A stretch of DNA of 11,902 bases from JBCDCU01 sp039180865. GTDB lineage: Bacteria > Pseudomonadota > Alphaproteobacteria > Rhizobiales > JACESI01. The notes below the pieces were generated by a model. It worked only from the letters and a program-made list of their open reading frames with translations, ran no database searches and had not been told where the DNA came from. The position numbers were made by a program, and so were the translations under genes. This document shows positions 7,053-11,902 of the stretch, piece by piece (positions within the stretch are counted from its first letter, which is position 1; each line of letters starts with the position of its first letter). The stretch covers positions 1 to 11,902 of the forward strand of contig JBCDCZ010000130.1 of the NCBI GenBank assembly GCA_039180865.1. Direction: 5' to 3'.

Positions 7053-8147
7053 ATGAAAAGAATGATTTTTGGCGCGCTTGCCGCGCTCGCGATTGGCGCA
7101 GTGTCCATCGCGTCCGTACCAGAAGCGGCTCTTGCAGACGCCAAGGACAAGATCAAAGTCGGCTTCGTTTATGTCGGACCGGTTGGCGATTTCGGTTGGA
7201 CCTATCAGCACGATAAGGGACGGCTAGCTGTTGAAGAAGCTCTCGGCGATAAAGTCGAGACGACCTTCCTAGAGAGTGTTCCGGAGGGAGCCGACGCTGA
7301 AAGAGCTATTGAACGCCTTGCACGCACCGGCCACGATCTGATTTTCACGACATCATTCGGCTATATGGACCCGACAAACAAGGTTGCCAAGAAATTCCCG
7401 GATGTGAAATTCGAACACGCGACCGGTTACAAGCGCGAAAGCGCGAATGTCTCCACCTATGACAGCCGTTTCTACGAAGGACGTTACGTCCAGGGAATGA
7501 TCGCGGCGAAAATGTCAAAGACCGGGGTTGCGGGATATATCGCATCCTTTCCTATCCCCGAAGTCGTCCAGGGCATCAATTCGTTCCTCCTCGGCGCCCA
7601 ATCGGTGAACCCCGATTTCAGCGTGAAAGTCGTCTGGGTCAGCACTTGGTTCGATCCGGGCAAGGAAGCGGATGCTGCCAAGTCTCTGATCGACCAGGGT
7701 GTTGATATTCTGACCCAACATACGGATTCCACTGCCGCCATGCAGGTAGCGTCTGAACGAGGGATCTTCGCCTTCGGACAGGCATCGGACATGATTGCTT
7801 TCGGCCCGAAAACTCAGCTTACCGCGATTATCGACGACTGGGCGCCTTATTATGTTGAGCGCGCCGAGGCGGTTCTGGAAGGAACCTGGGAGCAGCAGGC
7901 AACCTGGGACGGCATGACCGAAGGGCACGTGGTCATGGCGCCTTACACCAACATGCCACAGGATGTCGCGGACGCGGCGGCGAAACTCGCCGAAAGCATC
8001 AAGAATGACACGTTCCATCCCTTTACGGGGCCAATCTTCAAGCAAGACGGAAGCCCCTGGTTAAAAGAAGGCGAAGTCGCGGATGACGGAGCTTTGGCCG
8101 GCATGAACTTTTACGTCAAAGGCGTGGACGATACGCTTCCGAACTGA
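7053..8147 (+). CDS. BMP-family (PnrA/NupN-like) periplasmic substrate-binding protein
   Basis: Periplasmic receptor of the importer. The reading frame is open upstream to 6681, but the ATG at 7053 is chosen because GGAAGGAG (7040-7047) stands 5 bases before it and the protein then begins with a signal peptide (MKRMIFGALAALAIGAVSIA, cleavage near ALADA at 26-30). This gives 364 residues. No lipobox cysteine is present, so it should be soluble in the periplasm, unlike the lipoproteins of Gram-positives and spirochaetes. BMP features: KIKVGFVYVGPVGDFGWTYQ (33-52), YEGRYVQGMIAAKM (141-154) and VDILTQHTDSTAAMQVASER (217-236). The C-terminus FYVKGVDDTLPN is typical of the proteobacterial branch. 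PnrA/NupN relatives bind purine nucleosides; whether this one does is inferred from the family. It is last in the operon, has the strongest ribosome binding site, and is followed by a terminator. Confidence 0.92.
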   Translation: MKRMIFGALAALAIGAVSIASVPEAALADAKDKIKVGFVYVGPVGDFGWTYQHDKGRLAVEEALGDKVETTFLESVPEGADAERAIERLARTGHDLIFTTSFGYMDPTNKVAKKFPDVKFEHATGYKRESANVSTYDSRFYEGRYVQGMIAAKMSKTGVAGYIASFPIPEVVQGINSFLLGAQSVNPDFSVKVVWVSTWFDPGKEADAAKSLIDQGVDILTQHTDSTAAMQVASERGIFAFGQASDMIAFGPKTQLTAIIDDWAPYYVERAEAVLEGTWEQQATWDGMTEGHVVMAPYTNMPQDVADAAAKLAESIKNDTFHPFTGPIFKQDGSPWLKEGEVADDGALAGMNFYVKGVDDTLPN

Positions 8148-8168
8148 CAAATCATTGAATTTGAGAAG

Positions 8169-8206
8169 AAAAACCGGGTGCACCTGCCAGTGTATCCGGT
8201 TTTTTT
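8169..8206 (+). terminator. Strong intrinsic terminator of the ABC importer operon
   Basis: A 15-bp stem pairs 8169-8183 (AAAAACCGGGTGCAC) with 8190-8204 (GTGTATCCGGTTTTT), counting two G-U pairs, around the 6-base loop CTGCCA. Seven T residues end at 8206. It starts 22 bases after the stop codon of the binding-protein gene. The A-run on the left arm means it may also stop transcription from the right. Confidence 0.92.
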
Positions 8207-8215
8207 CGTATACAT

Positions 8216-8237
8216 TTCTAAATTAGAATAATTCTAA
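8216..8237. promoter_or_regulatory. Iron control element (Irr-type box) before the bfd-like gene, with an extra half-site
   Basis: TTAGAAT-A-ATTCTAA (8223-8237) is a perfect 15-base palindrome and matches the alphaproteobacterial iron control element TTTAGAA-N3-TTCTAAA bound by Irr. A further half-site at 8216-8221 makes a second, overlapping and inverted palindrome, TTCTAA-A-TTAGAA (8216-8228). Three half-sites therefore alternate in 22 bases. The element lies between the terminator and the most convincing promoter of the bfd-like gene. Confidence 0.82.
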
Positions 8238-8263
8238 GTTATTGATCTTACTGCTGAATTTTC

Positions 8264-8293
8264 TTGACTACCCGTATCAACAATCACTATATC
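8264..8293 (+). promoter_or_regulatory. Promoter of the bfd-like gene
   Basis: TTGACT (8264-8269) and TATATC (8288-8293) are separated by 18 bases and resemble a housekeeping sigma promoter. Transcription would start near 8300, about 25 bases before the ATG, and the centre of the iron control element would then be at about -70. An alternative would use TAGAAT (8224-8229) inside the element as the -10, with a poor T-run at 8201-8206 as the -35. Confidence 0.6.
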
Positions 8294-8324
8294 TCATCCA
8301 CTTAGACTGCTACCTGAGCCTGAC

Positions 8325-8651
8325 ATGATCGTTTGCCATTGTAATGTCATTGCAAAAGACGAAATCGTCGCCGTGATCCATGATTTTTTGGATGACGATC
8401 CTTGGCAATTGATCGTCCCTTTAAAAGTTTATCACGCACTCGAAAAGCGCGGCAAATGCTGCGGGTGCTTTCCAAACGTCATCGGCATTATCATTGAGGT
8501 CGTGACGGCTTATCACGAGAACTCGCTCACACCGGAAGCCGAAATCATCTGTATCATTGATCGCATTCGCCGCGAACACGAGCTCAGAGAAGCGGAAGAT
8601 CGCGAACGCCGCCGGACCAATCGCCAAAAAAGAACCGGACAGGCGGCCTAA
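8325..8651 (+). CDS. Bfd-like (2Fe-2S)-binding protein (bacterioferritin-associated ferredoxin family)
   Basis: Small cytosolic iron-sulfur protein. In characterised systems Bfd docks on bacterioferritin and passes electrons to the stored ferric iron so that it is released as Fe2+. The N-terminal MIVCHCNVI has Cys4 and Cys6, and GKCCGCF has Cys45 and Cys48, giving the C-x-C...C-x-x-C set for one [2Fe-2S] cluster; Cys46 is an extra. At 108 residues it is longer than E. coli Bfd (64) because of a charged C-terminal tail (about 79-108, rich in Arg and Glu, probably helical). The ribosome binding site is weak (only GAG at 8315-8317). It has its own promoter and iron control element, with bfr next on the same strand, which supports the Bfd role. 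Another use of the BFD fold cannot be excluded. Confidence 0.85.
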   Translation: MIVCHCNVIAKDEIVAVIHDFLDDDPWQLIVPLKVYHALEKRGKCCGCFPNVIGIIIEVVTAYHENSLTPEAEIICIIDRIRREHELREAEDRERRRTNRQKRTGQAA

Positions 8652-8914
8652 ACGAGCATTCCTCCGATTACGTCAAAGACGCTTAGACTTCTTTACGATC
8701 TACAAACTCACCAAAATCTCAAAAAACCTAAGCAACAAGCCCCCGTGTATTTTGCCACAGTGCATGGGTGCTGAGATCATTTTTCGGTAAAATAAGAAGC
8801 GCTTCGTTGCATTTGTGCCGCCAAGTACTGATCTAGGCCTCAGACAATTTTGCAGACTTTGGGCTATTTGAACGCCGAACCATGCATTCGGCCGCCATCG
8901 CATTATTCACAGCC
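8652..8914. other. Non-coding stretch between the bfd-like gene and the bfr promoter
   Basis: Together with the bfr promoter and leader this makes a gap of 352 bases. I see no convincing gene, RNA or terminator after the bfd-like gene. It holds a small palindrome GAAGCGCTTC (8796-8805) and an inverted repeat GCCGAA/TTCGGC (8874-8892, 7-base loop, no T-run). A minus-strand open frame of 67 codons (8700-8903) has no ribosome binding site or familiar motif and is judged chance. A small RNA cannot be excluded by eye. Confidence 0.5.
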
Positions 8915-8943
8915 TTGCCATGCAAAGACCTTTACTTTAGAAT
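8915..8943 (+). promoter_or_regulatory. Promoter of bfr
   Basis: TTGCCA (8915-8920) and TAGAAT (8938-8943) are separated by exactly 17 bases, a good housekeeping-type promoter. The start point would be near 8950, leaving a leader of about 54 bases. The -10 box lies inside the iron control element, so a protein bound there should block RNA polymerase. Confidence 0.72.
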
Positions 8944-8951
8944 GATTCTAA
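8937..8951. promoter_or_regulatory. Iron control element (Irr-type box) over the bfr promoter
   Basis: TTAGAAT-G-ATTCTAA is a perfect 15-base palindrome and differs from the element before the bfd-like gene only in the central base. It covers the -10 box and the likely start point of bfr. In Hyphomicrobiales Irr accumulates when iron is low and represses iron-storage genes from such sites, which fits this placement. Confidence 0.87.
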
Positions 8952-9003
8952 TCTATATCGGCGTACCGGTAATTCACTTACATAACAAAGGCAGGTTTGC
9001 GCC

Positions 9004-9486
9004 ATGAAAGGCAGCGAAAAAGTCATCGAACGGCTCAACGAGGCCCTTTTCCTCGAGCTTGGGGCCATCAACCAGTATTGGCTCCATTATCGTCTCCTTG
9101 ACGATTGGGGATATGGAAAGCTCGCAAAGAAAGAAAAGGAAGAATCATTGGAAGAAATGGTTCACGCCGATAAGATCGTCGAGCGCATCATTTTCCTGGA
9201 AGGCCATCCGAACCTTCAGACCGTTGCACCATTGCGGATTGGTCGCAACGTGAAAGAAGTTCTTGAGGCCGATCTCGCTGGAGAACTCGAAGCAATCGCG
9301 TCTTACAAAAAATCGCGCGAAGTCTGCCAAGCAGAGGGTGACTATGTGTCAATGCAGATCTTTGAGGAATTGTTGACCGACGAAGAAGGTCACACCGACT
9401 TCCTGGAAACGCAGCTTGAACTTCTCGAGAAAATCGGCGAAGAGCGCTACGGCCTGCTCAATGCACTGTCCGCGGATGCAGCTTAA
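9004..9486 (+). CDS. bfr: Bacterioferritin
   Basis: Iron-storage protein that forms a hollow 24-subunit shell with heme between subunit pairs; it oxidises Fe2+ and stores ferric mineral. Length 160, close to the usual 155-160. All key residues of the E. coli numbering are present at the same positions: ferroxidase ligands Glu18, Glu51, His54, Glu94, Glu127 and His130, Tyr25 near the site, and the heme ligand Met52 in EEMVHAD. It is therefore a catalytically complete heme-binding Bfr and not a ferroxidase-dead variant. The ribosome binding site is AGG (8993-8995), 8 bases before the ATG. It lies downstream of its proposed partner, the Bfd-like gene, but has its own promoter and iron control element, and it ends at a terminator 30 bases after the stop codon. 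Confidence 0.97.
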   Translation: MKGSEKVIERLNEALFLELGAINQYWLHYRLLDDWGYGKLAKKEKEESLEEMVHADKIVERIIFLEGHPNLQTVAPLRIGRNVKEVLEADLAGELEAIASYKKSREVCQAEGDYVSMQIFEELLTDEEGHTDFLETQLELLEKIGEERYGLLNALSADAA

Positions 9487-9515
9487 TTGCGAGGCCGACA
9501 TCTAGGAAAAGAACC

Positions 9516-9541
9516 AAAACCCGGTCAAGAACCGGGTTTTT
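9516..9541. terminator. Terminator between convergent bfr and the panE-like gene
   Basis: AAAACCCGGT (9516-9525) and ACCGGGTTTT (9531-9540) form a perfect 10-bp stem with the loop CAAGA. The plus strand has a run of five T (9537-9541), good for ending bfr. On the minus strand only four T follow before GG, so it is a weaker stop for the panE-like gene, whose stop codon is only 2 bases away. Confidence 0.92.
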
Positions 9542-9543
9542 AT

Positions 9544-10467
9544 TTACGAGGGACTGCCATCTGCATAGAGGCTCAGCGCCTCGACCGTAACGCGGTGGGT
9601 AGGCGTATCGATCCCGTGCTTTTCGGCGATGCGGACTACCGCACCGCTCAGATCGTTGACTTCAAGCCTTTTGCCCCTTTCAAGATCACCGGACATGGAA
9701 GAACGCATCGCGGGGGCGGCCTTGTCCATAAAAGCAATGCATTGGGCAACATAATCGTCCTTGATCGCCGGGCATTCTGCTTTTCCGACCGTGAAGCTTT
9801 CCTGAAGGGCATTTTGAAAAAAGGTACGAGCCGACGGGTTAGCCATGACGGGTCCAATAGATGAGCGCATCAGGCTGGTCGTCGCGCTGAACGCGCTCAG
9901 CATGATGAACTTCTCCCACAATTGTACGTCGATCGCATCCGTCACCTCCGCCGACACCCCCGCAGTATCCAGCACATCTTTGAAACGCGTAACGCGCTCA
10001 CTGAGCTCATGATCGAATTCGCCGAAAACCAGTTTCGCAAAACCGGCATTGTGATGAATGACGCCGGGCTCAACGATTTCCGCCGGGATCAGTGCGGCAC
10101 CGCCGATCACCCGTTCCATTCCAACGATCGCGCCAATCCGCTCCCAGGGATCGATCCCGTTTTGGAAGGAGATCACTGCGGTTTTCTCACCGAGCAGAGG
10201 TCCGATCTGATGGGCAGCTGCCTCAGTATCGAAAAGCTTCACAAGAAAGAGGACATAATCCACCGTACCGACAGTAGACGGATCCCCGTGCACCAGGGGT
10301 TTTTCGATTGTGAAGTCACCAAGCGGACTTTTGACCTGAAGTCCGTTGGTCTTCATGGCATCCAGATGAGCGCCACGGGCAATGAAATGAACGTCATTTC
10401 CTGCAAGGGCCAACCGCCCCCCAAAGTAACACCCGAGCGCTCCCGCCCCCATAATCGCGATTTTCAT
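9544..10467 (-). CDS. panE: 2-dehydropantoate 2-reductase family protein (ketopantoate reductase)
   Basis: NADPH-dependent reductase expected to turn 2-dehydropantoate into pantoate for pantothenate and coenzyme A synthesis. The ATG at 10467 is chosen over an upstream in-frame TTG (10533) because the Rossmann fold starts at once (MKIAIMGAGALGCYFGG) and GAGGT lies about 9 bases before it. This gives 307 residues, the normal length. Motifs: GAGALG (7-12) for NADPH, NG in SFQNGIDP (100-107), the catalytic-lysine region LWEKF (Lys186), and the C-terminal-domain signature SSMSGDLERGKRLEVNDL (256-273) with the substrate-binding Glu near 269. It follows the dCTP deaminase gene on the same strand after 84 bases and may be cotranscribed. 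Many members of this family act on other 2-oxoacids and no other pan gene is present, so the exact substrate is less certain than the family. Confidence 0.85.
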   Translation of the reverse strand: MKIAIMGAGALGCYFGGRLALAGNDVHFIARGAHLDAMKTNGLQVKSPLGDFTIEKPLVHGDPSTVGTVDYVLFLVKLFDTEAAAHQIGPLLGEKTAVISFQNGIDPWERIGAIVGMERVIGGAALIPAEIVEPGVIHHNAGFAKLVFGEFDHELSERVTRFKDVLDTAGVSAEVTDAIDVQLWEKFIMLSAFSATTSLMRSSIGPVMANPSARTFFQNALQESFTVGKAECPAIKDDYVAQCIAFMDKAAPAMRSSMSGDLERGKRLEVNDLSGAVVRIAEKHGIDTPTHRVTVEALSLYADGSPS

Positions 10468-10551
10468 GGCATGTGACCTCTTTTGAAGAAGGCCGAAACC
10501 TCTTCGCAGGCCCCGCCTCTTCTTGAAGATCAATCAGACAGCGGCAAGGGC

Positions 10552-11682
10552 CTATCCGTCAACCGCGCGAAAATGTTTTGAGAGTTTTAGGCCCTGGCCT
10601 TGGTAATTCGACGTCCTGATTTCACCATAAAGCGCTTTGGGACGCTCGAGCATCCTCTCATAGACAAGACGACCAACCGTTTGACCATGTTCAAGGATAA
10701 ACGGCACCTCATGGCTTCTGACTTCCAGAACCGCACGGCTTCCCATACCGCCAACCGCAGAATGCCCGAAACCCGGATCGAAAAACCCCGCATAATGAAC
10801 CCGGAACTCACCGACAAGGGGGTCAAATGGAACCATTTCAGCCGCATAATCCGGCGGGACATGGACAGCCTCGTTCGAGACCAGAATGTAGAACTGGTCA
10901 GGATCAAGCACGATTGATCCAGGCTCCGGTCCGGATCGATCGGCGTAAATCGGTTCCCAGAAGTGCCTCACGTCATGTGCATCCTTGCGGTCCACGTCGA
11001 TAACGCCGGTGTGGCGCTTACCCCGGTAGCCGACAAGACCCGCTGAATCGCCCTTGAGGTCGATGGAAAGCGCAATACCGTTCGTGATGTAGGGCTTGGC
11101 GGCAGCAACCAGCGTTTCGGTCTCATGCAATCGCTGCAGCGCCTCATCCGAGATGACAGAGGGCCCATCGCGAAACCGTATCTGGTTAAGCCGAGACCCG
11201 GTTCTAACAACAACCGGAAAGGTACGAGGCGACACTTCCAGGTAAAGCGGCCCCTGATAACCAGGCTGAACGGAGTCGAATTCGCGGGAACGGTCACAGA
11301 TGAGACGCGTAAAAATATCGAGCCGTCCGGTGGAACTCTTGGGATTTGCCGAAGCAAACACGCCTTCCGGGAGCCTCAGGCTTTCCAGGAGTGGAATGAT
11401 GTAGACACACCCGACTTCCAATACAGCACCGTCCGAGAGCGCAATTTCATGGAGCTTCACACTATCGAGACGCTCGGCAACTGTCCGCTCAGGCCCTGGA
11501 AGAAAACTCGCCCGGACCCGATACGCAACAGCGCCCAAGCGCAGGTCAAGACTTGCCGGTTGTATCTGATCGGGGTCCAGAGGCTTGCCGATCCGGATGA
11601 AGTGATCACCAAGCAGTCCTGCAATCTGCTCGTCCGGCAGGATGCCGGTCTGCGCTCCGATCGTGCGGGTTTCATTGTCCAT
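10552..11682 (-). CDS. dcd: dCTP deaminase, long tandem-domain alphaproteobacterial form
   Basis: Converts dCTP to dUTP and ammonia in the cytosol, feeding dTMP synthesis through dUTPase. At 376 residues it is about twice the length of E. coli Dcd (193) and contains two Dcd/dUTPase-like folds. First half: IQPASLDLRLG (40-50), SANPKSSTGRLD (111-122) with the conserved SS and Arg of the active site, and QPGYQGPLYLEV (139-150) with a glutamate in the place of the catalytic one. Second half: a barrel with ILVSNEAVHVPPDYAAEM (266-283), HYAGFFDPGFG (296-306, compare IDPGWxG of Dcd), SRAVLEV (315-321) and HEVPFILEHGQTVGRLVYER (324-343). The long form is common in Alphaproteobacteria. The start is ATG at 11682 with a weak GGA upstream. 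It is divergent from the SAM-II-controlled gene; TAATAC (11719-11714) is a possible -10, without a good -35. Confidence 0.88.
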   Translation of the reverse strand: MDNETRTIGAQTGILPDEQIAGLLGDHFIRIGKPLDPDQIQPASLDLRLGAVAYRVRASFLPGPERTVAERLDSVKLHEIALSDGAVLEVGCVYIIPLLESLRLPEGVFASANPKSSTGRLDIFTRLICDRSREFDSVQPGYQGPLYLEVSPRTFPVVVRTGSRLNQIRFRDGPSVISDEALQRLHETETLVAAAKPYITNGIALSIDLKGDSAGLVGYRGKRHTGVIDVDRKDAHDVRHFWEPIYADRSGPEPGSIVLDPDQFYILVSNEAVHVPPDYAAEMVPFDPLVGEFRVHYAGFFDPGFGHSAVGGMGSRAVLEVRSHEVPFILEHGQTVGRLVYERMLERPKALYGEIRTSNYQGQGLKLSKHFRAVDG

Positions 11683-11737
11683 TTAGCGTATCCATGGCCG
11701 TTACAGCCGTCAGTATTACCTCTAAACAAGCCGTGAA

Positions 11738-11766
11738 TTGACGCCAACCCTGACCCTGCGTATATT
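11738..11766 (+). promoter_or_regulatory. Promoter of the SAM-II leader
   Basis: TTGACG (11738-11743) and TATATT (11761-11766) are exactly 17 bases apart, a near-consensus housekeeping promoter. The start point would be near 11773, only a few bases before the first riboswitch stem, so the aptamer forms the very 5' end of the transcript. Confidence 0.82.
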
Positions 11767-11774
11767 TTGCTTAT

Positions 11775-11828
11775 CCCGTGGTGATTTGAGCGACCAGCTT
11801 GCGGCCACGTAAAATAATCCGCTAAACG
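11775..11828 (+). promoter_or_regulatory. SAM-II riboswitch aptamer
   Basis: The stretch matches the SAM-II (metA) element of Alphaproteobacteria: CGTGGTGATTTG (11777-11788), GACCAGCTTGC (11792-11802) and GCCACG (11804-11809), with the 3' GCTAAA (11821-11826). Stem P1 pairs CGTGGT (11777-11782) with GCCACG (11804-11809), the last pair being G-U. The 3' segment should fold back to make the pseudoknot that encloses S-adenosylmethionine; GCGG (11801-11804) and CCGC (11819-11822) are complementary, but I cannot confirm the exact pseudoknot by eye. High SAM is expected to shut off the downstream methionine-synthesis gene. Confidence 0.88.
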
Positions 11829-11841
11829 GTTGGATCGGAGC

Positions 11842-11872
11842 ACCCGGCCAGCGTTTTGCGGTCGGGTTTTTT
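11842..11872 (+). terminator. Intrinsic terminator, likely expression platform of the SAM-II riboswitch
   Basis: CCCGGCC (11843-11849) pairs with GGTCGGG (11860-11866), extended by A11842-T11867, with an inner GC/GC pair (11851-11852 with 11858-11859) across a bulged A and the loop GTTTT. Six T residues (11867-11872) follow. It lies 14 bases after the aptamer and before the ribosome binding site, so the riboswitch probably acts by premature termination. I did not find an unambiguous antiterminator pairing. Confidence 0.85.
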
Positions 11873-11888
11873 GTTGAGGACTGGCGCA

Positions 11889-11902
11889 ATGAGCGACAAG
11901 AC
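11889..11902 (+). CDS. Start of a SAM-regulated gene, probably methionine biosynthesis (MetZ-like); only 14 bases visible
   Basis: ATG at 11889 follows GAGGA (11876-11880) at a spacing of 8 bases, so translation starts here with MSDK. The product cannot be read from four codons. A SAM-II riboswitch in front of it points to methionine or SAM synthesis. In Alphaproteobacteria such switches commonly precede metZ (O-succinylhomoserine sulfhydrylase), metA or metX. From general knowledge of rhizobial genomes metZ often neighbours the long dCTP deaminase gene, so MetZ is my first guess. The start is seen; the function is inferred. Confidence 0.6.

Noticed and set aside
8874..8892. GCCGAA/TTCGGC inverted repeat before bfr as a terminator
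   Set aside because: 6-bp stem with no T-run on either strand.
8700..8903. Open frame of 67 codons on the minus strand between the bfd-like gene and bfr
   Set aside because: No ribosome binding site, no familiar motif, and it runs into the bfr regulatory region; most likely chance.

Overview
The window looks like chromosomal DNA of an alphaproteobacterium, probably of the Hyphomicrobiales or a near relative. The signs are a PhoR-type kinase next to pstS, two perfect Irr-type iron control elements, the long two-domain form of dCTP deaminase, and a SAM-II riboswitch in front of a probable methionine gene. All genes look intact and I see no insertion sequence, phage gene, CRISPR array, tRNA or rRNA.

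Left end (1-1940), phosphate sensing. On the minus strand phoR (sensor kinase) is followed by the start of pstS (periplasmic phosphate-binding protein), which leaves the window at base 1. Between them is a Pho box of three half-sites at an exact 11-base period. Divergent from phoR is ppk2 (polyphosphate kinase 2), which starts at TTG and overlaps a PaaI-type thioesterase gene by an ATGA junction.

Middle (3373-8206), an ABC importer of the BMP/nucleoside (YufNOPQ-like) class on the plus strand: a double ATPase, two overlapping permeases, and a periplasmic binding protein that comes last after an 86-base gap. The block ends at a strong intrinsic terminator with a 15-bp stem.

Right middle (8207-9541), an iron-storage pair. 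A bacterioferritin-associated-ferredoxin-like [2Fe-2S] protein and bacterioferritin each have their own promoter and their own perfect 15-base iron control element. The element overlaps the -10 box of bfr but lies upstream of the best promoter of the bfd-like gene. One regulator could therefore repress storage and favour iron release at the same time.

Right end (9544-11902). On the minus strand are a ketopantoate-reductase-family gene and a tandem-domain dCTP deaminase. Divergent from the deaminase is a complete leader (promoter, SAM-II aptamer, terminator, ribosome binding site) for a gene of which only 14 bases are visible, probably metZ or another methionine-synthesis gene.

The most noteworthy points are regulatory: the triple Pho box, the two differently placed iron control elements, and the SAM-II riboswitch with a terminator platform.
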